In this document: positions 14,927 through 22,992 of the stretch, piece after piece
Layout of the letters: each line of letters begins with the position of its first letter
Numbering within the stretch: the stretch's first letter is position 1
From: Candidatus Ruthenibacterium merdigallinarum
GTDB taxonomy: Bacteria > Bacillota > Clostridia > Oscillospirales > Ruminococcaceae
Assembly: GCA_019113785.1 (NCBI GenBank)
Contig: DXGT01000023.1
Coordinates: 1 to 38,538, forward strand
DNA length: 38,538 nt
Direction of reading: 5' to 3'
Position numbers and translations under genes: made by a program
Notes under the pieces: generated by a model
What the model was told of the DNA's origin: nothing
Seen by the model: the letters and a program-made list of their open reading frames with translations, nothing else
The model's database searches: none

Positions 14927-15580
14927 TCACCGGCCGCTTTCGATGTTCCGGATGTGCAGGTAGACGGTGTTTTTGGAGATGCCCAGTTTCTGCGCCACCT
15001 CGGCCACCGAATTCTTCATCTTGAAAAAGCCCTGCTTGTGCAGCTGCTCCACGATCCTTTTGTTTTTCAGCGAGGGCAGCACCGTGGCGTCCATATACAC
15101 CGCGCTCTGCGCCTGCAGGATGGCCTCGTCCAGCAGCTCGCTCTGCGTCTTGGAAAAAATCTCCTGCCGGCCGGCGGGCGTCGCGTTCTCGTTTGCGCCG
15201 AAGGCGGACAAAACGGTTTGCAGCGGCGTGTTGAGATAGTAGTTCAGGCACAGCAGGCCGATGATGCGCTTGCGCTCGCCCATGATGGCGATCGTCGCCG
15301 ACTTGAGCGGCTCACCCTTGCTGTTGCGCGTAAAATAGGTGATGTGGGTCTCGCCCTTGTCCGCCTGCAGCTTTTTCAGCATCTCCAAAGCCAGGTTGGT
15401 GATGGGCGCGCCGGCCTTGCGCCCGGTGTGCTCGCCGTTCACGATCTTGATGACCGACTTGTCCAGGTTTTCCAAACTGTGCAGCACGATCTCGCATCCG
15501 CTGCCGAGATACGCCGCCAGCCCGTCCATCAAATCGCCGTAAGAAGCCAGGATCTTCCGGTCCACTTCCGTCAGTTTCAT
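14927..15580 (-). CDS. YheO/DauR-like PAS-HTH transcriptional regulator
   Basis: A 217-residue DNA-binding regulator with an N-terminal YheO-type PAS domain (about 15-125; CEIVLHSLENLDKSV, IVNGEHTGRKAGAPIT, KSATIAIMG, IIGLLCLNY) and a C-terminal helix-turn-helix (NSVAEVAQKLGISKNTVYLH, about 189-208). Relatives include DauR, the repressor of D-arginine use, which is often found next to RidA and amino-acid catabolic genes. RBS GGGAGG precedes ATG 15580. It likely controls the downstream ridA-nhaC-patB operon, with an amino acid or its imine product as candidate effector; this is inferred from adjacency. Confidence 0.85.
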   Translation of the reverse strand: MKLTEVDRKILASYGDLMDGLAAYLGSGCEIVLHSLENLDKSVIKIVNGEHTGRKAGAPITNLALEMLKKLQADKGETHITYFTRNSKGEPLKSATIAIMGERKRIIGLLCLNYYLNTPLQTVLSAFGANENATPAGRQEIFSKTQSELLDEAILQAQSAVYMDATVLPSLKNKRIVEQLHKQGFFKMKNSVAEVAQKLGISKNTVYLHIRNIESGR

Positions 15581-15594
15581 AAACGCCTCCCTGT

Positions 15595-15629
15595 TATGCG
15601 CGGTTCCATAAGAAAACAAAGCCGCAAAA
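15595..15629 (-). repeat. Dispersed 35-bp repeat, copy B
   Basis: This is the second copy of the element at 5347-5381, with one mismatch. It lies in the regulator leader, ending 14 bases before the regulator start codon, so it could affect that mRNA. Confidence 0.8.
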
Positions 15630-15879
15630 CGCTGCCTGCAAAGCGGCGTCCGCTGCGTTATCGGGTCTTCCGCCGAGGTGTGCTGCGCCCCTCTGCATTG
15701 CACCTGCCGCCCTGCGGCGGTTTTGCGGCGCTTTGCAGTTTTTGCAAAACCCGTGTTTCCTCCATGTCGCCGCGCCGTTTCCCGTCCGCTTTTCCGGCGG
15801 CGCGACTGCCGTCCGCACGCCGCAAAAAGTGCGCGCACAGGGCGGGTCCTCTATCGTATCAACCAATATTTCGATTCTA
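15630..15879 (-). other. Long leader of the regulator gene
   Basis: About 290 bases separate the regulator promoter (15880-15908) from its start. The stretch is GC-rich with several possible hairpins (CCGCCCTGCGGCGG at about 15709-15722, and others) but I recognise no riboswitch class. Confidence 0.35.
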
Positions 15880-15908
15880 ATTATACCAAGACGGACCGCG
15901 CAAATCAA
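15880..15908 (-). promoter_or_regulatory. Sigma-A promoter of the regulator gene
   Basis: On the minus strand TTGATT (15908-15903), a 17-base spacer and TATAAT (15885-15880) preceded by TGG (extended -10). AT-rich direct repeats (GTATATA, GTATATT) lie just upstream. Confidence 0.8.
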
Positions 15909-16030
15909 TGGAAATATACGATTTATATACAATGGCCATACAATGAAAACCGCCCGCAAACGCGGCGGGCGCAGCGCGCTTTTCGCCGTCCGGCCAACGG
16001 GAAAAAGCCTGGCGGTGTGCCAAAAAGGGA

Positions 16031-16058
16031 AAATGACGATAAAATTATCTCGTCATTT
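16031..16058. promoter_or_regulatory. Inverted repeat AAATGACGA...TCGTCATTT
   Basis: A perfect 9-bp inverted repeat with a 10-base AT-rich centre, placed just upstream of the -35 of the redox operon promoter, the position of an activator or operator site. The core TGACGA/TCGTCA also occurs at 14703-14746. Confidence 0.5.
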
Positions 16059-16068
16059 CAAAAATCGC

Positions 16069-16097
16069 TTTACTATTCTTCATTGACGTGCTATGCT
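16069..16097 (+). promoter_or_regulatory. Probable promoter of the redox operon
   Basis: TTTACT (16069-16074), 17-base spacer, TATGCT (16092-16097) with an upstream TGC (extended -10). The weak -35 with an adjacent inverted repeat suggests activated expression. Confidence 0.55.
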
Positions 16098-16188
16098 GTA
16101 AGACAAAGGCACACGGTTGGGCCGGCGCGCCGCGCCGTGTGCAAAAGGCAGTTATCACACCATTTTCAAAAGGAGGAGAAGCAAACCC

Positions 16189-17460
16189 GTGAACGTTGTG
16201 ATCATTGGCAACAGCGCGGCCGGCCTGTCGGCGCTGCAGAACTTCCGGAAGCTGGACAAAACCAGCCGGGTCGTCATGATCTCCAAAGAGGGGCTGCTGC
16301 CGTATTCCCGCGTGCTGCTGCCGTATGTGCTGCGCGGCAAGCTGCCCTACGACGGCATGACCATCCGCACGCAGGAGTTCTTTTCGCGCATGGACGCGCA
16401 GTGCGTAGAAGGCACGGTGACAAAACTGGACACGGCCGCGCGCCGCGTCCTGCTGGAGGACGGCCGCAGCTTTGCCTACGACAAGGTGCTGATCGCCACC
16501 GGCTCGTACGCCGTGACGCCGCCCATCGAGGGCGCGCACCAGCCGGGCGTGGTGCACATGTGGACGAAGGCCGACGTCGACGAACTCCTGCCGCTCTTCC
16601 AAAGCGGGAAGCGAGCGGTGGTGATCGGCTCCGGCTTTGTGTCGCTGCAGGCGGCGTGGGCGGCGTGCTACCGCGGCATGAAGGTCACGGTGATCGAGCT
16701 GATGGACCGCATCATGCCCAGCGTGCTGGACGAGCACGGCGCCGAGGTGCTGGTGAAGGCCATCGGCGACAAAGGCGTGACGCTGCACACCGGCACGTCG
16801 ACGGAAAAAATCGAAAGACAGGCGGACGGCTCGTTCCTGGTGTATCTGAAGGACAAAGCGCCCGTGGCGGCAGACTTTGTGATCATGGGCACCGGCGTGC
16901 GGCCCAACGTTGCGTTCCTGGAGGGCAGCGGCGTGACGGTGGCGCGCGGCATCCCGGTGGACGAGTTCATGCGCACGAATGTGCCCGACGTGTACGCGGC
17001 GGGCGACGTGGCCGCCGGGCCCACCGCCTTCGGCGACGAGCATATGATCCACGCGTTGTGGCCCACCGCTGTGGAGATGGGCAAAACCGCCGCGTTTGCC
17101 ATGGCGGGCCAGCCCGTTGCCTACGAGGGCAGTTTGAACATGAACGTCACGCAGATGTACGATGTGACGGTGGCCAGCATGGGCCGCTTCAACGACGCGG
17201 ACATCGACGAGGCGCGCTGCTTTGCCCCCGAGGACGGATACGGCTATCTCAAGGTCTGCTACAAGGACGGCTACATCGTCGGCGCGTGCCTTGTGGGCGA
17301 GAGCGATGCGGTGACGCTGTTCGGCAAGCTGCGCCCCATCATCCGCAAAAAGCAGAAGGTGGACTGCGACATCCACGACCTTGAGCAGATCACGAACATG
17401 CGGGCTTTTGCAAGGGCCCTTTCACACACAGCATTGCGCAGCAAAGGAGAGAGAGTATGA
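16189..17460 (+). CDS. FAD/NAD(P)H-dependent oxidoreductase (electron-input subunit)
   Basis: A 423-residue pyridine nucleotide-disulfide oxidoreductase-fold flavoprotein. The FAD site VVIIGNSAAGLSAL (3-16), the NAD(P)H site AVVIGSGFVSLQAA (about 144-157) and the second FAD motif VPDVYAAGDVA (about 264-274) are all visible. LLPYSRVLLPYVL (35-47) matches the FAD-domain of NirB/NasB- and rubredoxin-reductase-like enzymes; there is no redox-active Cys pair. GTG 16189 follows AAAGGAGGAGAA. Its stop overlaps the next gene (ATGA). It most likely passes electrons from NAD(P)H to the Fe-S protein and molybdoenzyme encoded next. Confidence 0.88.
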   Translation: MNVVIIGNSAAGLSALQNFRKLDKTSRVVMISKEGLLPYSRVLLPYVLRGKLPYDGMTIRTQEFFSRMDAQCVEGTVTKLDTAARRVLLEDGRSFAYDKVLIATGSYAVTPPIEGAHQPGVVHMWTKADVDELLPLFQSGKRAVVIGSGFVSLQAAWAACYRGMKVTVIELMDRIMPSVLDEHGAEVLVKAIGDKGVTLHTGTSTEKIERQADGSFLVYLKDKAPVAADFVIMGTGVRPNVAFLEGSGVTVARGIPVDEFMRTNVPDVYAAGDVAAGPTAFGDEHMIHALWPTAVEMGKTAAFAMAGQPVAYEGSLNMNVTQMYDVTVASMGRFNDADIDEARCFAPEDGYGYLKVCYKDGYIVGACLVGESDAVTLFGKLRPIIRKKQKVDCDIHDLEQITNMRAFARALSHTALRSKGERV

Positions 17461-17930
17461 AAACCGTCACCATCAACCCGAAAAACTGCGTGGGCTGCCG
17501 CAACTGCGAGATGGCGTGCGCCTACGCGCAGACCGGCGACAGCTGTGCGCGCAAATGGGCCAACATCCGGGTGGTCAACAACGTGCCCATGCGCTTTGTC
17601 ATGCCCATGACGTGCTTCCACTGCGAGGAGGCCTGGTGCATGGATGTGTGCCCGGCCCACGCCATCACGCGCAATGAGCAGACCGGCGCCGTCGTGATCG
17701 ACCAGAGCCGCTGCGCGGGCTGCAAAATGTGCATCCTGGCCTGCCCGTACGGCAACATCCACTTCGACCACGAGGCGATGGTCAGCCGCAAGTGCGATTT
17801 GTGCGGCGGCGATCCCGAGTGCGTCAAGCACTGCATCGGCGGGGCTCTGCAATTTGAGGACATCGACGAATTCGAGGAGCGCAAAAGCCGCAGCATCAAC
17901 GCGAAGATCGCTTCGCTTTTGAATGTGTGA
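17457..17930 (+). CDS. Four-cluster [4Fe-4S] electron-transfer protein (HycB/CooF-like)
   Basis: A 157-residue polyferredoxin with sixteen Cys in four groups: C11/14/17/21, C53/56/61/65, C86/89/92/96 and C113/116/122/126, enough for four [4Fe-4S] clusters in the DmsB/HycB/CooF pattern. No signal peptide or membrane segment, so it is cytoplasmic. It starts inside the stop of the flavoprotein (ATGA) and ends 15 bases before the molybdoenzyme. It should wire the flavoprotein to the molybdoenzyme. Confidence 0.93.
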   Translation: MKTVTINPKNCVGCRNCEMACAYAQTGDSCARKWANIRVVNNVPMRFVMPMTCFHCEEAWCMDVCPAHAITRNEQTGAVVIDQSRCAGCKMCILACPYGNIHFDHEAMVSRKCDLCGGDPECVKHCIGGALQFEDIDEFEERKSRSINAKIASLLNV

Positions 17931-17945
17931 AAGGGGGCCAACGCC

Positions 17946-20009
17946 ATGAGTGAAGAGAAGATCGTAAAAACCCTGTGCCGCATGTGCGACGACCATTGCG
18001 GCATCGACGTGCATGTCAAGGACGGCAAAGTGGTGAAGATCGAGGGCAACCGCGAGCACGAGTGGAACCACGGCCGTCTGTGCATCAAGGGCAGCCACGG
18101 CGTGGAGATGATCTACGCCAAAGACCGCATCCACAAGCCCCTGAAAAAGACGGAGAACGGCTTTGTGGAGATCAGCCTCGAGCAGGCGCTCGACGAGATC
18201 TGCGAAAAGCTGGGCAAGATCCGCGACGAGTACGGCGCGCGCAGCATCGGCGTGTGGAAGGGTGAGGCCACGGGCTTCGCTCAGGAGGAGGAGCTGGCCC
18301 GCCGGTGGATCCACGCGCTGGGCAGCTCGAACTATTTCTCCAACGACTCCGAGTGCTCCATCGCCCGCCTGATCGGCGCTTCGCTGGTGTACGGCCGCTG
18401 GTCGGCCCAGCCCAATTACCCGAATTCGCGCTGCATCGTGATCTGGGGCTCGAACCCGCCCCACGCGCATCCCAACATGACCCAGCAGATCAACGCCGCG
18501 CGCGAAAAGGGCGCAAAGCTGATCGTCATCGACCCGCGCTACAGCGCGATGGCCCGCCAGGCCGACATCTACGTGCAGGTCAAGCCCGGCAGCGACGGCG
18601 CGCTGGCCCACGGCATCGCCCGCGAGCTGATCGCCCACGGATGGATCGACCGCGAATTCATCGACAATTACAGCGTCGGCTACGACAAGTACGAGGCCTA
18701 TGTGCAGAAGTTCGACTACGCCTATGTCTCCGGCGAATGCGGCATCGACGCGGCGGCGCTGATCCCGCAGATCGCCGCCGAGCTGCACAAAGCGGCGCCC
18801 CGTGTGGCCATCTATGTGGGCAACGGCCTCGAGCACCACGAAAACGGCATCAACAACATCCGCGCCGTGTTCTGCCTGGACGGCCTGCTGGGCAGTGTGG
18901 ACGCCGAGGGCGGCAATTACTTCTCCGTGCCCTCGGGCCAGCGCAGCCTGACGATCTACAACGAACGTCCGCTGCTGGAGCAGGGGCCCATCGGCGTTGA
19001 CAAGTACCCGGTTTTGTACGATTACCACAAAGAGTGCCACACCATGACGCTGATGGACGCCATCCTGTCCGGCAAGCCCTACCCGTTCAAGGCGCTGGTG
19101 ATGACCGCGGCGAACCCCGTGCTGACGAACCCCAACACGCCGAAGGTGAAAAAAGCGCTCGCGAGCCTCGATCTGTTTGTCGTGCGCGATCTGTTCCTCA
19201 CCGAGACGGCCCAGCTGGCCGACTATGTCCTGCCCGCGGCCTCGTACCTTGAGCGCAGCGAGCTGCACACCTTCAGCGGCCTGCAGAAGATCGCGCTGAC
19301 GAGCCGCGTATTGCAGCCCGAACCCGATGTGCAGGACGAATATCAGTTCTTCCACGACACGGCCCATCGCCTGGGCGCGGGCGAATGGTTCCCCTGGAAA
19401 GACGAGGACGAGCTGAACGAGTGGCTGGTGGAGGACTGCGCGTTCACCATCGAAGACCTGAAGAACAACCCCTCGGGCTATCATTACGCCGAGCACCAGT
19501 TCCAGAAATACAAGGCGAACGCCGCCGCCGGGAAAAAGCCCTTCAACACGCCCACCGGCAAAATGGAATTCGCCTGCCAGTACCTGAAGGATCTTGGGTA
19601 TCAGGAGCTGCCGGAGTATTTCCCCCCGCGCTCGAATGCGAGCCCCAGCGCAGAATATCCGTTCACGCTGGTGACCGGCGCGCGCAAGGTGATGTACTAC
19701 CACGGGCGCAACCACAACCTGCCCGGGCTGGCCAGCGCCATGCCGGACCCCGAGATCGAGATGAACCCGCAGGACGCAGAGCGCCTGCACGTCGCCAGCG
19801 GCGATGTGGTGCGCGTCACCTCGGCCATCGGTTCGATCGAGATCCCCGTCGCCGTGATGCAGGAGGGCGAGATCGGCGTCGGCGTGGTGCAGATCACGCA
19901 CGGCTGGAAGCAGGCGGACGTGAACCGCATCACCCACGACGACCGGTTCGACCCCATCAGCGGTTTCCCCTTGATGAAGGCCGTGCAGGTGAAGATCGAA
20001 AAAGTATGA
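17946..20009 (+). CDS. Cytoplasmic molybdopterin oxidoreductase (DMSO reductase superfamily)
   Basis: A 687-residue catalytic subunit with a proximal [4Fe-4S] site C11-x2-C14-x3-C18-x27-C46 and K48, followed by the molybdopterin-binding domains (IVIWGSNPPHAHP, IVIDPRYSAMA, VMTAANPVLTNPN) and the C-terminal dinucleotide-binding barrel (TLVTGARKVMYYHGRNHNLP, NPQDAERLHVASGDVVRVTS). There is no Tat signal, so it works in the cytoplasm. The metal ligand is probably Cys137 in SNDSECSIARL; the RxC pattern of nitrate reductases and formate dehydrogenases is absent. The flavoprotein/Fe-S/molybdoenzyme order resembles the clostridial nar operon, but the substrate is not assignable. Ends at a strong terminator. 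Confidence 0.9.
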   Translation: MSEEKIVKTLCRMCDDHCGIDVHVKDGKVVKIEGNREHEWNHGRLCIKGSHGVEMIYAKDRIHKPLKKTENGFVEISLEQALDEICEKLGKIRDEYGARSIGVWKGEATGFAQEEELARRWIHALGSSNYFSNDSECSIARLIGASLVYGRWSAQPNYPNSRCIVIWGSNPPHAHPNMTQQINAAREKGAKLIVIDPRYSAMARQADIYVQVKPGSDGALAHGIARELIAHGWIDREFIDNYSVGYDKYEAYVQKFDYAYVSGECGIDAAALIPQIAAELHKAAPRVAIYVGNGLEHHENGINNIRAVFCLDGLLGSVDAEGGNYFSVPSGQRSLTIYNERPLLEQGPIGVDKYPVLYDYHKECHTMTLMDAILSGKPYPFKALVMTAANPVLTNPNTPKVKKALASLDLFVVRDLFLTETAQLADYVLPAASYLERSELHTFSGLQKIALTSRVLQPEPDVQDEYQFFHDTAHRLGAGEWFPWKDEDELNEWLVEDCAFTIEDLKNNPSGYHYAEHQFQKYKANAAAGKKPFNTPTGKMEFACQYLKDLGYQELPEYFPPRSNASPSAEYPFTLVTGARKVMYYHGRNHNLPGLASAMPDPEIEMNPQDAERLHVASGDVVRVTSAIGSIEIPVAVMQEGEIGVGVVQITHGWKQADVNRITHDDRFDPISGFPLMKAVQVKIEKV

Positions 20010-20025
20010 GCGCGCAAAAGCGGGC

Positions 20026-20064
20026 AAAAAAAGCGAAGCGGCCGTAAGGCTGCTTCGCTTTTTC
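20026..20064. terminator. Bidirectional terminator between redox operon and araC-type gene
   Basis: AAGCGAAGCGGCC (20031-20043) pairs with GGCTGCTTCGCTT (20048-20060) around a GTAA loop. A7 on the left and T5 on the right let it serve both convergent units. Confidence 0.9.
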
Positions 20065-20088
20065 CTTTGCGGATGCGCCGCGGCGCCG

Positions 20089-21024
20089 TCACGGCGCTGT
20101 GTCCGGCCCGTGCGCGGGCGCCGTTTCCAGCGAGCTTTTCAGGTACTCGCGCAGCGTGTGCCCGGTCTCCCGCTTGTAAAACTTGGAAAAGTAGTGGATG
20201 GAGCTGAAATTGAACAGATCGGCCAGCTCCGTAAAGTTTTTGTCCATCTGGCGGATGTGGTACTCGATGCGGCCCACCACGCTTTTGCGGTAATACTGCA
20301 TCACGCTGTAGCCGGTCACCTCGCGGAAGATCTTTTTCAGCTGCGTTTCGCTGAGGTTGAAATGGCTCGCCACATCCGTGAACGAAATGTTGTTGTAGAT
20401 GTTCTGGTCCAAAAACAGCACGATCTGGCGCACGGTGCGGTACTCCGCGCCCAGCGACTGCATGGGAAGCGACTGCACCTGCGAGGGGCACTCCTTCTGC
20501 TTGCGGTACAGCGAGATCAAAAGCTGCTCCAGCAGGTTGGCGATCATCTGCTTTGCCCCCGGCAGCTGTTCCGGCGCGTCGGGGGCCTGCTTCTGGTACA
20601 CGAGGTTTTTGCCGAAGGGCTTGCCGTAGGCCTGCAGCCCCTCCTCCAGGATCTCCTTGAACAGCCGGCGCTCGTGCATGCTCAGCGTGAAAATGTGCCC
20701 GCTGAACGACTCGAGCATCTCCAGCTGGCCGTTGAACGAGATCACGATGATGTCGCAGTCCTCGCCGCTTTCGCCGTCCGTCGAGGCGTCGCCGGTGCGG
20801 AAGTTGTGAAAGACGTTGGGGTGGTGGAAGATCACCTGCCCCTTTTCCAGCGTGTACGGCTCGGGGCCGTTCAGGCCGCTGGCCTTGCCCTGGTCCACGT
20901 AGATGATCTCCCAGAAATTATGGCTTTCGCCCGCAAACCGGTAGCCGCTTTTGTGGTGGAAGAAGTACAGCGTGTACAGCTCCGACACGCGCAGCACCGG
21001 TTCGATCGGAATGGGTTTCAGCAT
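20089..21024 (-). CDS. AraC-family transcriptional regulator
   Basis: A 311-residue regulator with an N-terminal cupin sensor domain (about 20-110; ESHNFWEIIYVDQGKASG, LEKGQVIFHHPNVFHNF) and a C-terminal pair of HTH motifs of the AraC type (about 195-295; ISFTDVASHFNLSETQLKKIF and FSSIHYFSKFYKRETGHTLREY). It starts 6 bases after the permease stop, so it is the last gene of the sugar-transport operon and presumably controls it. Known relatives sense sugars through the cupin domain. Confidence 0.92.
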   Translation of the reverse strand: MLKPIPIEPVLRVSELYTLYFFHHKSGYRFAGESHNFWEIIYVDQGKASGLNGPEPYTLEKGQVIFHHPNVFHNFRTGDASTDGESGEDCDIIVISFNGQLEMLESFSGHIFTLSMHERRLFKEILEEGLQAYGKPFGKNLVYQKQAPDAPEQLPGAKQMIANLLEQLLISLYRKQKECPSQVQSLPMQSLGAEYRTVRQIVLFLDQNIYNNISFTDVASHFNLSETQLKKIFREVTGYSVMQYYRKSVVGRIEYHIRQMDKNFTELADLFNFSSIHYFSKFYKRETGHTLREYLKSSLETAPAHGPDTAP

Positions 21025-21030
21025 GTGACA

Positions 21031-21921
21031 TCAGCCCTTTACTGCGCCGGCCGTTGCGCCGGACATGATCTGCTTGGAAAGCAGCACGTAAATGATGACG
21101 GTGGGGATAAACACGATGACGACGCCCGCGAACAGGCCCTGGTAGTTGCCGGTGGTCTGCATACTGGTCACAAGCGTTTGCAAAGCCACCGCCAGCGTGC
21201 GGTTCGCCTGCTTGCCGGAGAACACCAGCGCCCAGATGTACTCGTTCCAGTAGCCGATGAAATTGAAGATGGTGATGGTCACGATGCCGGGCTTCGCCAG
21301 CGGGATGATCAGCCGGTAGAACGAGGTGATGTGGCTGCACCCGTCGATGAGGCCGGACTCGAACACCGTCATGGGCACTGTGGCGAAAAAGCCCATCAGG
21401 TACACGGTGGTCGCCGCAATGCCCGTGCACAGGTACACAAGGATCAGCGTGCCCCGGAAGTTGTGCAGGTCCATTTTCACCAGCATTGTGTACAGCGGCG
21501 CCAGCAGCATCACGCTGGGCAGCCCCAGCGCCACGGAGAACAGCGTCTGGAACACCTGACGGCCGCGGAAGACGAATTTCGTCATCACGAACGCCGCCGG
21601 CGCGCAGAAAAAGATCAGCCCCGCGCAGGCGCACACCGTGTAGAACACGCTGTTGAAGAAGTAGTCCATGATGTGGTAGCGCTCCATCACCGTGGTGTAG
21701 CCCTTCATGTCCAGCCCGCCGCTGAGCAGGTTGTTCTGGAAGATGTCGCGCGTGGGGGTGAAGGAGGCCAGCACCACCCAGGCGATGAAGGCCACGGTGA
21801 ACGCGCACCAGCACACGATCAGCACTTTGCCCAGCACGTGCACGGCGCGGCTGAGCGCGCCGCTCATGCGCAAAGCGGAACCGCTTTTCTGCCGCAGGCA
21901 GAATTTGGGATATTGCTTCAT
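21031..21921 (-). CDS. Sugar ABC transporter permease (MalG/ugpE type)
   Basis: A 296-residue permease with six membrane helices. The cytoplasmic EAA loop ESGLIDGCSHITSFYRLIIP (about 186-205) that contacts the ATPase is clear, as is LPLAKPGI-like sequence. ATG 21921 is preceded by GAGGAGG; an earlier in-frame ATG at 21966 lies inside the upstream permease gene and is not used. No ATPase gene is in the operon, as is common for CUT1 systems that borrow MsmK-type ATPases. Confidence 0.92.
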   Translation of the reverse strand: MKQYPKFCLRQKSGSALRMSGALSRAVHVLGKVLIVCWCAFTVAFIAWVVLASFTPTRDIFQNNLLSGGLDMKGYTTVMERYHIMDYFFNSVFYTVCACAGLIFFCAPAAFVMTKFVFRGRQVFQTLFSVALGLPSVMLLAPLYTMLVKMDLHNFRGTLILVYLCTGIAATTVYLMGFFATVPMTVFESGLIDGCSHITSFYRLIIPLAKPGIVTITIFNFIGYWNEYIWALVFSGKQANRTLAVALQTLVTSMQTTGNYQGLFAGVVIVFIPTVIIYVLLSKQIMSGATAGAVKG

Positions 21922-21934
21922 CCAAAAGGCCTCC

Positions 21935-22855
21935 TCAAATCTCGTATTTTTCCTTCGGGAAGACAAGGTTGATCACGGCGATGGCGATCACCGTCGCGAT
22001 GCACAGCACCACGCCGATGGCGGCGCCCATGCCCACATTGGTGCCGGCGGTCACCGCGTTGGCGTTGGCCGCCGAGCCGAAGATCTGGTCGTACATGTAG
22101 CTGGCCGGGGTGATGGTCGTCGGGTCGGAGGGCACCACGCTGAACACGCGCGACCACAAGAAGAAGCCGATGCACCCGATGGTCCAGAACGTCACCTGCG
22201 TTTTGATGTTGTCCGCGATCAGCGGCAGCGTGATGCGGAAAAAGGTCTTGCCCTCGGTGGCGCCGTCGATGAAAGCCGCCTCGTACAGATCGTCCGGGAT
22301 CTTTTTCATCGCGGCCATATACACCAGCAGGTTGCCGCCGATGCTGCAAAACGAGAAGGCGATCAGCATGGCCCAGAAGGAGTACTGCGTGCTGGTCCAC
22401 GGGATCTCGGCGAGGCTCTCCAGGCCCAGGGCATTGAAAACCGTGCGCAGCAGCCCGAAGCGGTTGTTGTACACATACTGCGTCCACACGGTGATCAGCG
22501 CCACGGGCGTGATGACGGTGGGCAGGTAGATCAGGTTGCGCCACAAGCTGCCCATGAACATGCCCTTGTGCAGCACCCAGGCGAAAAACATGGAGATGAC
22601 GAACACCAGCGCGCCGCCCGCCAGAAAGATGAGCGCCATGTTTTTAAACGATACCCGGAACAGCTGCCGGCTGAACAGGTCGACGTAATTGTACAGGCCT
22701 ACGAACTCCCAGGTGTCCCGGGAGGCGCTGACGTCCGACAGCTTGAAAAACGACATCTGCACCGTGCGCAGCACGGGGTACAGATAGGCGAACAAAAAGG
22801 CGATCACCACTGGCGACAGAAAGGCGATGTACATCCTTCGCAGCCCTTTTTTCAC
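21935..22855 (-). CDS. Sugar ABC transporter permease (MalF/ugpA type)
   Basis: A 306-residue permease with six helices and the EAA loop YEAAFIDGATEGKTFFRITL (about 205-224). The start is GTG 22855, chosen because AAGGAGGG sits seven bases upstream and MKKGLRRMYIAFLSP is a typical opening; an ATG at 22891 has no RBS. It lies 13 bases ahead of the MalG-type gene. A strong hairpin separates it from the binding-protein gene. Confidence 0.92.
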   Translation of the reverse strand: MKKGLRRMYIAFLSPVVIAFLFAYLYPVLRTVQMSFFKLSDVSASRDTWEFVGLYNYVDLFSRQLFRVSFKNMALIFLAGGALVFVISMFFAWVLHKGMFMGSLWRNLIYLPTVITPVALITVWTQYVYNNRFGLLRTVFNALGLESLAEIPWTSTQYSFWAMLIAFSFCSIGGNLLVYMAAMKKIPDDLYEAAFIDGATEGKTFFRITLPLIADNIKTQVTFWTIGCIGFFLWSRVFSVVPSDPTTITPASYMYDQIFGSAANANAVTAGTNVGMGAAIGVVLCIATVIAIAVINLVFPKEKYEI

Positions 22856-22918
22856 CGTTATCCCTCCTTTTCTGCGCGCCGCGGCCGGCATGGCGCGCTG
22901 CGGCGCGCGCGTTCAAAC

Positions 22919-22960
22919 GGAGGATGGCGGCCGCACGCAAGATGCGGTCGCCATCCCTCC
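22919..22960. other. mRNA hairpin between binding-protein and permease genes
   Basis: GGAGGATGGCGGCCGCA and TGCGGTCGCCATCCCTCC form a near-perfect stem of 16-17 bp. No T-run follows on the minus strand, so it probably stabilises the upstream binding-protein message and lowers permease expression. Confidence 0.65.
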
Positions 22961-22992
22961 TGCGCATTGCCGCGCAAAGCGGCGCGCAAAAC

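Noticed and set aside
16189-17460. CoA-disulfide reductase or NADH oxidase activity for the flavoprotein
   Set aside because: The redox-active Cys of those enzymes is missing near residue 42, and the operon context points to electron transfer to the Fe-S protein.
17946-20009. Assignment as nitrate reductase (clostridial nar-like operon)
   Set aside because: The three-gene layout fits, but the RxC metal-ligand signature of NapA/NarB is absent, so the substrate was left open.
17271-20027. A 918-codon open frame on the minus strand across the molybdoenzyme
   Set aside because: It is antisense to clearly homologous plus-strand genes, has His/Val/Ala-rich low-complexity composition, and arises from GC-rich codon bias.
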